Assembly: GCA_011525755.1 (NCBI GenBank)
Contig: WYBS01000149.1
Coordinates: 1 to 52,055, forward strand
Direction of reading: 5' to 3'
Origin: Planctomycetaceae bacterium
GTDB taxonomy: Bacteria; Planctomycetota; PLA2
DNA length: 52,055 nt
Shown here: piece by piece, positions 43,335-52,009 of the stretch
How the letters are laid out: each line of letters starts with the position of its first letter
Position numbering within the stretch: the first letter of the stretch is position 1
Translations under genes and position numbers: made by a program
The notes under the pieces: model-generated
What the model was told of the DNA's origin: nothing
Databases searched by the model: none
What the model saw: only the letters and a program-made list of their open reading frames with translations

Positions 43335-45043
43335 CCGGACGAAGGGGAGGGGCCCCGGGGAGGGGACTCGCGGTCGTCGGCCGGCGAGGGCGCCGCCGCC
43401 TCACGCACCCGCTCGCGCGCGCGCGTCGAGACCGCGCCCGTGGACGCGGGCCGCGGCGGCGGCGTCGGGTCCGGCCTCAGGTCGATCGCCTCGGAGAAGC
43501 CCTTGCCGATCCCGAGCGGGTAGCGGCGCGACACGAGCCCGCGCGGAAGGTTCTCGAACACGACCACGATGCTCTCCCCGGGCGGGCGGTCCGCGACGTA
43601 GAGCGCCTCGTTCGCCCCGAGCCGTCGCACGCGGTCGAGGACGATCTCGTCGTTCCTGTCGCTCCGCCCGACGAGCCTCTTCGGGAGTCCCCGGCCCTTC
43701 AGCCGGACGGCCGTCGCGCCCTTCGGCGCCGCGATGAGCCTCGCCTCGCGGACGCAGTCGGGAAGAGGCTGTCCCTCGCCGATCGCGAGGCCCTCGGCCG
43801 AGAGCATGACGTGCGTCGATCTGGGGAAGCGGAACGAGAGGACGCCCGCCTTGTCCGTGGTCGCCGTCATCGCCGCCGGTCCGGCCCCCGGAGCCCCCTC
43901 CGATCCCAGCCTGTCGCCATAGGGCGTGAGCTCCACGCGCAGACCCTCGACCGGCTTGCCCTTGAGATCCTCGATCCGGATGCGCGTGTCGCTCCGGTGC
44001 GCGACCGCCCGGCCGAGGCCGGGCCGCTCGTCGCTCGTGAGCGACTCGAGGAACGCGACGAGGTCGTCGACCTCGCCCCGCTCGAGGCCGAGCGGGCGGA
44101 TGTGCCGGTCGAGCCCCTCGTTCCTCGTCCCGCCGCGGTTGTAGTAGACGACGACGTCGAGAAGCGTCGGGAAGCTGCCGTCGTGCATGTAGGGCGCCCG
44201 GCGCGCGACGTCCCGGAGCGACGGCGTCTTGAAGCGCGCGCGGTCCCTCGCCACGAACGAGCGGCCGGCGCGGCCGGCGTCCACCGGGCTTCCCGCGACG
44301 AACGCGACGCCCGTGTTGTGGAAACGGTCGTCCGTGAAGCGCTCGCCCGCGTGGCAGGAGGCGCAGTCCGCCTTCCCGCGGAAGAGCGCGAGGCCGCGGC
44401 GCGCGGCGGGGGAGAGGTCGTCCCGGTCGTACGCGCTCGTGCCCGAGCGCAGCGAGAGCACGTAGGCCTCCATCGCGTCGACGAGCCGGTCGGTCGTCAC
44501 GCGCGGCGAGCCGAAGGCGGCGCGGAAGCCGGCCGCGTAGCGCCCCTCCTCCTCGAGACGGCGCGCGAGCGGCGCCGCGAACGTGACCGTCGGCGCACCG
44601 GCGGCGATCCACGACGGCGGCCGCAGCTGCCGGATGCGCTCGCCGAACGCGGTCTCGTCGCCGCCTTCCCCGCGCGCGGCGGAGAAGTGGCGCGCCGCGA
44701 GCGCGACGGCCTGCGCCTGCGCGTCCGCCGTCGGCGCGAGCCGCGCGACGAGGAGCTCGCGTACGGTGAAGAACTCGCCGTCCCAGTGCATGCCGGCGCC
44801 GTCCCTGAGGTCGAGGAGCGGCTGCGAGTGGCGCGCGGTCGTCCCGTTCTCGTCCTCGGAGAGCACGCGCGGGTCGCTGAAGCCGTGCTCGGGCGAGTGG
44901 CACGACGCGCAGGAGAAGCGCGCGGCCCGGCTGACCGTCGGGTCCATGAAGAGCCGGCGGCCGAGCTCGATCCGCCCGGATTTGCCCGCGAAGGCCGGGA
45001 GGGAGAAGAGCAACGCGACCGGGAGCAGCAGGAGCGTTCGCAC
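43331..45043 (-). CDS. Di-heme cytochrome c peroxidase with extra C-terminal beta domain
   Basis: 570 residues, about 200 more than usual. Signal peptide MRTLLLLPVALLFSLPAFA. Heme sites FSCASCH and DCASCH, then FTDDRFHNTG and RRAPYMHDGS, and LGLERGEVDDLVAFLESL closing the standard domain at about 340. The additional part (345-570) starts with IRIEDLKGKPVEGLRVELTP and continues with strand-rich sequence resembling a carboxypeptidase-regulatory-like fold. Two mini-repeats lie in it (GSEGAPGAGP and the final PPRGPSPSSG). Paralogue of the gene at 14084-15163. Monocistronic. Confidence 0.9.
   Translation of the reverse strand: MRTLLLLPVALLFSLPAFAGKSGRIELGRRLFMDPTVSRAARFSCASCHSPEHGFSDPRVLSEDENGTTARHSQPLLDLRDGAGMHWDGEFFTVRELLVARLAPTADAQAQAVALAARHFSAARGEGGDETAFGERIRQLRPPSWIAAGAPTVTFAAPLARRLEEEGRYAAGFRAAFGSPRVTTDRLVDAMEAYVLSLRSGTSAYDRDDLSPAARRGLALFRGKADCASCHAGERFTDDRFHNTGVAFVAGSPVDAGRAGRSFVARDRARFKTPSLRDVARRAPYMHDGSFPTLLDVVVYYNRGGTRNEGLDRHIRPLGLERGEVDDLVAFLESLTSDERPGLGRAVAHRSDTRIRIEDLKGKPVEGLRVELTPYGDRLGSEGAPGAGPAAMTATTDKAGVLSFRFPRSTHVMLSAEGLAIGEGQPLPDCVREARLIAAPKGATAVRLKGRGLPKRLVGRSDRNDEIVLDRVRRLGANEALYVADRPPGESIVVVFENLPRGLVSRRYPLGIGKGFSEAIDLRPDPTPPPRPASTGAVSTRARERVREAAAPSPADDRESPPRGPSPSSG
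43344..43365 (+). repeat. Mini-repeat encoding the peroxidase C terminus
   Basis: GGGGAGGGGCC-CCGGGGAGGGG on plus, in the last codons of the minus-strand peroxidase gene. Confidence 0.65.
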
Positions 45044-45088
45044 CGCCAGTACCTCCGTCCCCTGCGAACGGAGCCCGGCGGCGGATGG

Positions 45089-46084
45089 TTACCCCTCGAG
45101 CATCGAGCGGACCCGCTCGCGCAGCTCGTCGGGGTCCGCCGGCTTCACGAGGATCTCGGTGCCGGGCTCGCGCGGCCACGCGTAGCCCGACATGAGCGCG
45201 ACCTTCAAGCCGGGGCGGGCGGCCGTGGCCGCCGCCGCGAGCTCCGTGCCGTCCATGTCCGGGAGCTTCATGTCGGTGAGAAGCAGGTCCACGCCCGCGT
45301 CGAGGAGGCGGAGCGCCCCCTTCGCGTCGCCCGCCTCGAGGACCCGGTAGCCGCTGTCCGCGAGCACGCCCTTCATGCTCCGCCGGACCTCCACGTGATC
45401 GTCCACGAGGAGGATCGTGCCCGACCCGCGCGCCGGGGGCGCGAAGGGCAGAAGGATCCGGACCGACGTGCCGAGGCCGGTCGCGCTCGTGACCCGCACG
45501 TCGCCGCCGTGCTTCTCGACGAGGTCCTTCACGACCTTCAGGCCGAGCCCGTGGCCCCGTCCCGGCCTCGTCGTGAAGCCGGGCTCGAAGACGCGCGCGA
45601 GCGTCGGCGCGTCCATGCCGCGGCCCGCGTCGCGCACCTCGAGGAGCGCGCGGTCCCCGGGGCCCCTCCCGATCCGGACGACGACCTCGCCCTCGTTCTC
45701 CTCGACGGCGTCGAGCGCGTTCAGGATGAGGTTGTCGAGGACCCTCCGGAGCTCCGCGGGCGCCATGCGCACGCGCAGGGGATCCTTCGATGCCATGAGC
45801 CGGACGCGCGCGCCGTGGGTGCGGCGAGCGACCTCGACCTGGCCGGCCGCGAGCGTGTTGAGCTCGGACCCGCCGCCCGGGGGCGGGGCGCCCTCGACCG
45901 CCTCCCGGACCAGCTCCGCGGCCTGCCCGCAGGCGGCGGCGATCGCGAGGATGTCCTCGCGCGCCGGGTGGCCGGGCTCGAGGTTCCGGAGCGCGGTCTC
46001 CGCGAGCCGGACGAGCCCCGCCACGACGTTCGACAGGTCGTGGAGGAGGCCCCTCGTGTCCTCGGGCTGCCGCTCCGTGTCCAT
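45089..46084 (-). CDS. Hybrid histidine kinase with C-terminal receiver
   Basis: 331 residues, no membrane segment, no sensor domain. H box LLHDLSNVVAGLVRLAET (His15), N box LRRVLDNLILNALDAVEE, G1 RDAGRGMD, G2 GRGHGLGLKV, then a receiver with ILLVDDHVEVRRS, phospho-Asp in LLLTDMKLPDMDG, MSGYA and ILVKPAD. A cytoplasmic phosphorelay protein whose input must come from a partner. The ATG at 46084 is chosen since the conserved sequence begins there. A mini-repeat encodes RIGRGPGDR. Confidence 0.93.
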   Translation of the reverse strand: MDTERQPEDTRGLLHDLSNVVAGLVRLAETALRNLEPGHPAREDILAIAAACGQAAELVREAVEGAPPPGGGSELNTLAAGQVEVARRTHGARVRLMASKDPLRVRMAPAELRRVLDNLILNALDAVEENEGEVVVRIGRGPGDRALLEVRDAGRGMDAPTLARVFEPGFTTRPGRGHGLGLKVVKDLVEKHGGDVRVTSATGLGTSVRILLPFAPPARGSGTILLVDDHVEVRRSMKGVLADSGYRVLEAGDAKGALRLLDAGVDLLLTDMKLPDMDGTELAAAATAARPGLKVALMSGYAWPREPGTEILVKPADPDELRERVRSMLEG

Positions 46085-46263
46085 GCCACGAATCCTATCG
46101 CAGGGCCCCGTTCGGGCGCGATCCCTAGGGGGTCCGGGGGCGCCCGAAGCAGGCGGTTTCCGGATAGGCCCCCTGCCCGGCGGCGCTACGTTCGATGTCA
46201 ACCCGGCGTGCCCCGCGAGGCCGCGGGAGGCTTCGGGGGAGCCCGCCGAGAAAGGTGATTGCC

Positions 46264-46965
46264 ATGCAGAGACGCGGAGTGGTCCGATGCGCGCTGCTCT
46301 TTTGCCTCGCGGTCGCGGGCGTCGTCGCGCTTGCCGGCGACGTCATGGTCCCCGAGGTCACCGAGATGGAGGGCGCGGGGAAGATCCTCTTCTCGTTCGG
46401 CGACGGCGGGGAGGACGCTCCGGCGTTCCTCGCCCGGTCGATCGGCGGCGAGGAGCAGCGGGCGACCTTCCGGCTGCCCGCGGAAGGGATCGAGAGGTAC
46501 AAGCTGGCCATCGTCGCTCGGACCGACAAGGAAGGGGCGATCACGGGCTTCTCGCTCGTGACCTGGAAGCCCGCCGAGAAGAAGGCCGAGCGCGAGTGGC
46601 CGCAGCTGAAGCCGGTCGAGGGGGCGGAGGCGCGCATCCGCGGATCGCAGACGCTGCTCGTCCGGCAGCTTCCGGCCGAGGGCACCGACGCGAAGTGGAG
46701 CCTCGAGATCGTCTCCTTCCGGCGGATCGAGCCGAAGGAGGACGAGGATCCGATCGTGCGCGCGAAGAAGGAGGTGATCGAGGATGGCGGCGCGCGGCTG
46801 ATCGAGGATCGGCGCTACACGCTCGTCGCCCCCGCGACGCCCTCGGAGAAGAGCTGCTGCGGGATCCTGCTCTCGCCCGCGTGGAAGGAGGCGGGAAAGA
46901 CGCTCGAGGGGTTCGATGCCCAGCTCGTGACGACGCCGGCCCCGGCGGCGGAGGCGAGGGGATAG
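46264..46965 (+). CDS. Exported protein of unknown function
   Basis: 233 residues with a signal peptide (MQRRGVVRCALLFCLAVAGVVALAG). The mature part is charged, mixed alpha/beta, with a late Cys-Cys pair (SCCGILLSP) and an Ala-rich end. No family is recognised. Start ATG at 46264, 7-10 nt after AAAGGTG; GTG at 46255 is an alternative. Followed by its own terminator. Confidence 0.68.
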   Translation: MQRRGVVRCALLFCLAVAGVVALAGDVMVPEVTEMEGAGKILFSFGDGGEDAPAFLARSIGGEEQRATFRLPAEGIERYKLAIVARTDKEGAITGFSLVTWKPAEKKAEREWPQLKPVEGAEARIRGSQTLLVRQLPAEGTDAKWSLEIVSFRRIEPKEDEDPIVRAKKEVIEDGGARLIEDRRYTLVAPATPSEKSCCGILLSPAWKEAGKTLEGFDAQLVTTPAPAAEARG

Positions 46966-46973
46966 GGCCTCGA

Positions 46974-47013
46974 CGGCGGGCTCTTCCGCTTCGGCGGGGG
47001 GCCCGCCGCCTTT
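46974..47013 (+). terminator. Intrinsic terminator after the exported protein gene
   Basis: CGGCGGGC (46974-46981) pairs perfectly with GCCCGCCG (47001-47008), followed by CCTTT and further T-rich sequence. Confidence 0.75.
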
Positions 47014-47029
47014 CGTGTGTTTTCCCTAT

Positions 47030-47188
47030 AGCCGGGGTGGGCGTTCCGGGTTGAGATGGACGTCCACCGCCAACATGCCGGATGGCACACGTTGCCCGTA
47101 CCCGCAGAAGAACCCGCCACCGGTATTTGGCTTTCTCCTGACGCCCGGCCCATCAGCGCTACCTCCGCGCGTGGGCCGGGCTCTTTTT
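47030..47188 (+). ncRNA. Candidate small structured RNA with its own terminator
   Basis: After one terminator, a second independent one ends at 47188. Between them nested complementary segments are visible: GGTGG (47036-47040) with CCACC (47117-47121), GGGTT (47048-47052) with AACCC (47111-47115), and an inner hairpin CAAC-A-TGCC-GGAT-GGCA-CAC-GTTG (47071-47094). I cannot match it to a known riboswitch, 6S or SRP RNA. The promoter is unclear; CTATAG at 47026 might be a -10. Confidence 0.35.
47144..47188 (+). terminator. Strong intrinsic terminator
   Basis: CCCGGCCCA (47144-47152) and TGGGCCGGG (47172-47180) form a 9-bp perfect stem, followed by CTCTTTTT. No coding gene ends just upstream. 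Confidence 0.85.
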
Positions 47189-47351
47189 CCTGGGGCCGCC
47201 GGGCGGTCATGGAGCCGCGGCGGCGCCCCGGCCGGCAGGACGTCCGTTCCGTCATCCAAGCGGGCTCGGTCCCTGCGGCGACAGGCGGGCCCCGGCCGCT
47301 CTATCCAGGCGATTCCGCGGTTCCGGGCTCCTGCGGCTTTCCCGGCCCGGA

Positions 47352-48008
47352 TCACGGCTCGACGAGCCGCTCCCGGATCGCGTAGCGCACGAGATCCACG
47401 CGGTCGTGGATGTCGAGCTTGTTCATGATCGCGGTCTGGTGGGCATCGACCGTCTTCGGGCTCCGGTGGAGCACCCGCGCGATCTCCGCCCGCGACATCC
47501 CGCGCCCGATGAGCCTCAGGACCTGCTGCTCGCGGTTCGTGAGCCCGGAGAGGCGCGACGTGCGCGCCTCGCCGCCCTGCCGGCTCGGGATCCAGCAGCG
47601 CTCCTCGACCTCGGGGCTGAACGCGAACTCCCCGCGCGCGGCCTTCCGGATCGCGCCGACGAGGAACTCCGGCTTGTCCCCCTTCGAGAGGTAGCCCCAC
47701 GCGCCCGCCGCGACCGCGCTCTCGAAGTAGTGGTCGCGGACGTGCGCCGAGAGCACGAGCACCTTCGTGTCGGGGTAGCGGCGCCGCACGTCCTCGATCG
47801 CCTCGAACGGGTCGGGCCCGGGCATCTCGAGATCGAGCAGCACGACCTGCGCGCCCGTCTCCTTGAGCTTCCCGAGCAGCCCTTCCGCCGTCGGCAGCCA
47901 GCCGACGAACTCGAGGTCGTCGGTGAGGGCGATGCGCGCCTTCAGGCCGTCCGCAAGGAATTCGTGGTCATCGACGCAGAGGACCCGCGTCCGTTCGGAT
48001 CGAATCAT
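47352..48008 (-). CDS. NarL/FixJ-type response regulator
   Basis: 218 residues. Receiver with acidic pair VDDHEF (Asp13-14), phospho-Asp59 (VVLLDLEMPG), Ser in VLSAH and Lys in YLSKGDK. LuxR-type HTH at the C terminus (LTNREQQVLRLIGRGMSRAE then SPKTVDAHQTAIMNKL). Its first 41 bp overlap the end of the upstream GAF kinase gene in another frame, a strong sign of co-translation and of a kinase-regulator pair. Confidence 0.95.
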   Translation of the reverse strand: MIRSERTRVLCVDDHEFLADGLKARIALTDDLEFVGWLPTAEGLLGKLKETGAQVVLLDLEMPGPDPFEAIEDVRRRYPDTKVLVLSAHVRDHYFESAVAAGAWGYLSKGDKPEFLVGAIRKAARGEFAFSPEVEERCWIPSRQGGEARTSRLSGLTNREQQVLRLIGRGMSRAEIARVLHRSPKTVDAHQTAIMNKLDIHDRVDLVRYAIRERLVEP

Positions 48009-50061
48009 CGGTGATCTCCAGGAGCTCCTCGACCATCGTGCCGAGCGTGCGCCGGACCGCCTCCAGGTTGTTGGGCTCGCTGACGACGCTCGCGCCGCGG
48101 GGCGCGGGGGACCGCGGCGCGCCGAGGAGGAGCACGCGCCGGGATGTGTTCTCGTTCAGGTAGCGGCGGACTGCCGCGGGGTCCTCGTTGCCGTCCCAGA
48201 CGGCGAGGACGCTGCCGTCGCGCCGCGAGGCGACCTCGAACCCCGCCGAGGAGAGGAGCGAGGTCACGAACGCGGCTGCGCGGGCGTCCTTCACGGAGAT
48301 CTCGGCCCGCCGGGGAAGGGCCCGCGCCGCGGGCCGCGCGTCGGCGGCCGTCGGCGCGACCGGCAGGCGGAGCGCCACCTCGCTGGGCGCGAGCTCCAGC
48401 GAGCCGCCCTGGGCCACGGCGAAGGCCCGCACGGCGGCGGTGCTCTTCTCGAGCGGCTCGATCGGGCGCGCGTGCGGCTCGGGCGAGGCGTCGGCGACCG
48501 TGAGCCGCACGAAGCGGGGCCCGTCGGCCTCGGCCCGGACGAGGATCCGCCCCGGCCCCCCGAATCCCTCGCCGAGGATGTGCACGAGCCCCAAGACCGC
48601 GTGCGTGAGCTGCGGCGGCGCCGCGGCGACGGGCGGCAGCCCCTCCGGGAAGGTCGCGGTGAGGTGCACGTCGCGGCGGAGCGCCAGCGCGAGCAGCCCG
48701 CCGACCTCGCGCCACCAGGGCTCGAGCCGCGTCGAGGCCGGGAAGGAGACGCCGTTCTCCGGGTTCGTCGCGACGAGCTGGAGGCCGCGCGCGAGCTTCC
48801 GGAGCTTGTCGAACGCCCCCCGGACCCCCTCGATTTCCCTCGCCGCGGAGGCCGGGAGCCCCGCCGCCTCGATCGCGTCGAGCCGGCAGAGCGCGGGCAG
48901 CATCACGTTGTTCATGTCGTGCGTGATGCCGCTCGCGAGCGTGGCGATCGCGCGCAGCCGGTCCGCCTGGCGGAGCTTCTCGTGCGACGCCTCGAGCTCC
49001 GCGGCGAGCCGCGCGCGTTCGCGCTCGAGGTCGCGCTCCGCCCGGTCGCGCTCCATCGCCACGCCGAGGACGTGCGCGAGCGCGCGGAGGAACGCGTCCT
49101 CCGGGAAGCGGCGCGGATCCTTCGCGACGACGCAGAGGAGCCCGAGCGGGCGCGCGCGGCCGGGGACGACGGCCGTGGCCGCGCTCCGCGCCCCGAGCGG
49201 GGCGAAGAGGGAGGGCGGGGGGAACCCGCCGCCGTTCGCGCGGAAGCTCGGCACGGCGACGGGCCTGCCGGCCGCGAGCACGTGCGCGAAATAGGGCTCG
49301 GAGATCGTGGACTCGGCCGCCTCCTCGGGCCAGGCCGATCCGGCGCGCACGGTGAGCCGGCCGTCGTCGTGGAGCTCGAGCACCGCGGCGGCGTCCGCGT
49401 CGAGGGTCTTCGCCGCGAGCGCCGCGGCCTCGGCGAGGAGCGAGGAGATGTCCGTGCTCTTGTCGAGCGCCCGGAGCCCGATGTTCGCGACGACCTCGTG
49501 CTGCCGCGCCTGCGCGCGCACGTTCATCTCCACGCGCTTCTGCTCGAGCGCGGGGCCGACGGCGGCGAGCGCCACGCCCGCCTTGTCGACGAGCGCCGGA
49601 TCCTGCTCGCGCGTCTCGTCGCCGTAGAAGACGAGGACCGCGGTGGGGCGGTCGTTCACGAGGACGGGGAAGGCCGCGGCGGAGAGGAAACCCGCATCGC
49701 GCGCGAGCGCCTGGCGGCGGGGGAGCTCGTTCTCGCCCGCGCCGAGCGAGGCGACCCACCGGGGCATCGCCGCAAGGAAGACCTGGCCGACGAGCCCGTG
49801 TCCGGGACGGAATCCCAGCTCGCGCCCGCGCTGGCGAAAGGCGGAGACCTCGTCGCTGCGGCTCCGCGCGAAGACGGGGCCCATCTTCAGGCCCCTGCCG
49901 TCGTGGGTCGGGATCCAGGCTTCGGCATAGCTCCAGCCGCCCGAGCGGCAGAGGCGCTTCAGGACGCCGCCGAGCGCGCTCTTGTAGCCGCGGGCCAGCG
50001 TGACGCGCGAGACGAGCGCGCGGATCCACGCTTCGCGCGGGGTGCCCAGGTTCTCCGACAC
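47968..50061 (-). CDS. GAF-domain sensor histidine kinase with degenerate ATPase and receiver-like end
   Basis: 697 residues, no membrane segment. Two GAF-like domains (about 15-175 and 195-345), a short coiled coil, then an H box GITHDMNNVMLPALCRLDAI. The following ATPase domain lacks the N-box Asn (PPQLTHAVLGLVHILGEGFG) and the G1 DxGxG (here VADASPEP). The last ~110 residues have a receiver-like strand-helix pattern without the phospho-Asp. It may act as a pseudokinase or phosphatase, or take ATP from a partner. Paired with the overlapping NarL-type regulator. Confidence 0.85.
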   Translation of the reverse strand: MSENLGTPREAWIRALVSRVTLARGYKSALGGVLKRLCRSGGWSYAEAWIPTHDGRGLKMGPVFARSRSDEVSAFRQRGRELGFRPGHGLVGQVFLAAMPRWVASLGAGENELPRRQALARDAGFLSAAAFPVLVNDRPTAVLVFYGDETREQDPALVDKAGVALAAVGPALEQKRVEMNVRAQARQHEVVANIGLRALDKSTDISSLLAEAAALAAKTLDADAAAVLELHDDGRLTVRAGSAWPEEAAESTISEPYFAHVLAAGRPVAVPSFRANGGGFPPPSLFAPLGARSAATAVVPGRARPLGLLCVVAKDPRRFPEDAFLRALAHVLGVAMERDRAERDLERERARLAAELEASHEKLRQADRLRAIATLASGITHDMNNVMLPALCRLDAIEAAGLPASAAREIEGVRGAFDKLRKLARGLQLVATNPENGVSFPASTRLEPWWREVGGLLALALRRDVHLTATFPEGLPPVAAAPPQLTHAVLGLVHILGEGFGGPGRILVRAEADGPRFVRLTVADASPEPHARPIEPLEKSTAAVRAFAVAQGGSLELAPSEVALRLPVAPTAADARPAARALPRRAEISVKDARAAAFVTSLLSSAGFEVASRRDGSVLAVWDGNEDPAAVRRYLNENTSRRVLLLGAPRSPAPRGASVVSEPNNLEAVRRTLGTMVEELLEITDDSIRTDAGPLRR

Positions 50062-50137
50062 CCGCCATTGTAGCGAGGGGAGGCGCCGTCCCTAGGGCGT
50101 CCGGGAGAATCGGGTGTCTTCCCGAGGCACCCCGGGT

Positions 50138-50153
50138 CCCCGGAGCCCCTCCC
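50138..50153 (-). repeat. Mini-repeat copy (partial)
   Basis: CCCCGGAGCCCCTCCC followed by GATCC on plus, in the gap 50062-50161 just after the MsrBA stop. Its GATCC tail matches the copy inside the hybrid kinase gene at 45655-45670. Confidence 0.6.
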
Positions 50154-50161
50154 GATCCGGC

Positions 50162-51322
50162 CTATTTGGCGAGCGGGGACGTCTCCTTGAGCCGGTCCTT
50201 GAACTTCTGTCGAACCTTCTCGACTTTCGGGAGCGCGACCGCCCGGACGTAGGGCTGGCCGGGGTTCGTGCAGACGTAGTTCTGGTGGTACGCCTCCGCC
50301 GGGAAGAACTCCTTCAGCGGCTCGAGCGTCGTCACGACCGGGCTCTTATATGCCTTCGCGTCCGCGAGGTCCGCGAGGAAGGCCTCGGCGAGCTCCTTCT
50401 CCTCGTCGTTTCCGAAAAAGATCGCGGAGCGGTACTGCGGGCCCTCGTCGTTGCCCTGCCGGTTCAGGGTCGTCGGGTCGTGGGTCGCGAAGTGGACCTT
50501 CAGGAGATCGACGTAGGAGATCCTCGCCGGATCGTAGGTGATTTGCACGGCCTCCGCGTGGCCGGTCGTGCCCGTGCAGACCGCCTTGTAGTTCGCGGTC
50601 TCCTTCGTGCCGCCGGCGTAGCCGGAGGTCGCCTCGAGGACGCCGTCGAGCTCCTCGAAGACGGCCTCGACGCACCAGAAGCAGCCGCCCGCGAAGACGG
50701 CGGTCGCCGTCGGCTTCGCGGCGGTCGCGGCGGCCGGGTCCGCGAGCTTTCTCGCGTCGGCGAGGTCGGTGAACGCGAGCGACTCCGAGTTGAGGCAGTA
50801 GCGCAGCCCGGTCGGGCGCGGGCCGTCGTCGAAGACGTGGCCCAGGTGCGCGTCGCAGCGGGCGCAGTTGATCTCGGTCCGGACCATGCCGTGGCTTTCG
50901 TCCTCGCGCTCCGCGACGTTCTCCCTCGCGACCGGCTGGAAGAAGCTCGGCCAGCCGGTGCCGGAGTTGAACTTCGAGGCGCTCGAGAAGAGGGGGAGGC
51001 CGCAGCAGACGCACGTGTAGATCCCCTCGCGCTTGTTGTCGAGGAGCGTGCCGCAGAAGGGGCGCTCGGTGCCGGCGCCGCGGGCGATCCGGTACTGCTC
51101 CTCGGTGAGGAGCTTTCTCCACTCGGCGTCGGACTTCACGACCTTCGGCGAGGGGACGGGGCCGACGAGCTCCCCTTGGGCGTTGAATACGCGGACCTGG
51201 ACCATCGGTGACTCCTTCTTCGGGAGGGCCTTCCTGCCTTCCTCGGGCTCCGAGGCCCAGCACGCGCCTGCGGCCAAGAGGATCAGGGCGTGGAGGAGGG
51301 GGGCGCGGGGGGAGGGGCGCAT
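50162..51322 (-). CDS. msrBA: Secreted methionine sulfoxide reductase, MsrB-MsrA fusion
   Basis: 386 residues with a signal peptide ([23 protein letters not shown]). About 55-190: MsrB with zinc cysteines CVCCG and [20 protein letters not shown] and catalytic RYCLNS. About 200-370: MsrA with [16 protein letters not shown] and GHAEAVQI. The order MsrB-MsrA is the reverse of the common Neisseria fusion. It repairs both R and S methionine sulfoxides in exported proteins, fitting the oxidative-stress theme of the two peroxidases. A mini-repeat lies in the first codons. Confidence 0.96.
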   Translation of the reverse strand: MRPSPRAPLLHALILLAAGACWASEPEEGRKALPKKESPMVQVRVFNAQGELVGPVPSPKVVKSDAEWRKLLTEEQYRIARGAGTERPFCGTLLDNKREGIYTCVCCGLPLFSSASKFNSGTGWPSFFQPVARENVAEREDESHGMVRTEINCARCDAHLGHVFDDGPRPTGLRYCLNSESLAFTDLADARKLADPAAATAAKPTATAVFAGGCFWCVEAVFEELDGVLEATSGYAGGTKETANYKAVCTGTTGHAEAVQITYDPARISYVDLLKVHFATHDPTTLNRQGNDEGPQYRSAIFFGNDEEKELAEAFLADLADAKAYKSPVVTTLEPLKEFFPAEAYHQNYVCTNPGQPYVRAVALPKVEKVRQKFKDRLKETSPLAK

Positions 51323-51363
51323 GGAAGTTGGATGCTACCCGCGGATCGCGGTTTCGGGCCCGT

Positions 51364-51909
51364 CTACTCCACGAGGACCTGGGCATCGACGACGACGACG
51401 CCGTCGCCGATCGTGACCCAGATCTCGACGCCGGAGGCGCCCGCGTCGAACCAGGTGTCCTTGTTCTTGTCGTCGGGCTCGAGCTCGATGCCGAGCTCCT
51501 TGCCCGCGGCGACGATCGCCTTCCCCATCTCCTTCTTGTCGAAGCGCCCCGTCAGCGCGACGGCCCGGATGAGGCCGACCTTCGTCCCCTTGCCGAGGTC
51601 CACGTCCCAGTCGAGGGTCCCGTTGAGCCGTCCCTCCTTGTCGAGGAAGGAGCCTCGGAGCGGGAGGATGCGCTGGTCGATGTGGTTCGCCGCCCCGGGG
51701 GTCGCGCGATCGGCGGCCGCGACGCTCATGCCGATCCGGACGGCCCCCTTGTTGGCGTGAAGCGCCTTCATGAGCGAGGCGACGATCTCCTTCGGAGCGG
51801 GGGCGGCGTCCGTCGAGGGCTCTTCCCCTTCCGCGCGATCCGGGGCGAAGGCGACGAGGGGGACCGAGGCGAGGACGGCGAGGACTGCGGTGAACGCCCT
51901 TCGGTTCAT
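51364..51909 (-). CDS. Secreted protein of unknown function
   Basis: 181 residues with a signal peptide (MNRRAFTAVLAVLASVPLVAFA). A strong ribosome binding site GGAGGTG precedes the ATG. The mature part has one alpha/beta domain (NGTLDWDVDLGKGTKVGLIR, EIWVTIGDGVVVVDAQVLVE) that I do not recognise. It is 41 bp upstream of msrBA on the same strand, so the two may be co-transcribed. Confidence 0.7.
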   Translation of the reverse strand: MNRRAFTAVLAVLASVPLVAFAPDRAEGEEPSTDAAPAPKEIVASLMKALHANKGAVRIGMSVAAADRATPGAANHIDQRILPLRGSFLDKEGRLNGTLDWDVDLGKGTKVGLIRAVALTGRFDKKEMGKAIVAAGKELGIELEPDDKNKDTWFDAGASGVEIWVTIGDGVVVVDAQVLVE

Positions 51910-52009
51910 GGGGGCACCTCCGTGGGGTTCCGGCCCGTCGGTCGCCGGCCCATCGCCCGACCAAGACTGGCCGTAACCCCTTATGGGCCTTAGACTAACC
52001 GGCTTCGAC

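Larger units (their letters stand above)
46966..47351. other. 386-bp gap: terminator, candidate ncRNA, no protein gene
   Basis: Contains two plus-strand intrinsic terminators (46974-47013 and 47144-47188) and a structured stretch between them (see the ncRNA entry). The right part (47190-47351) is GC-rich and I see nothing in it. Small open frames here have no family pattern or ribosome binding site. Confidence 0.6.

Noticed and set aside
47030-47188. Known RNA (SRP 4.5S, 6S, tmRNA, common riboswitches)
   Set aside because: None of their conserved core sequences (for example GGAAGGAAGCAGCC for SRP) can be found.
47056-47385. 109-codon plus-strand ORF in the 386-bp gap
   Set aside because: It crosses a strong terminator, has no ribosome binding site and has a low-complexity Pro/Arg/Gly composition.
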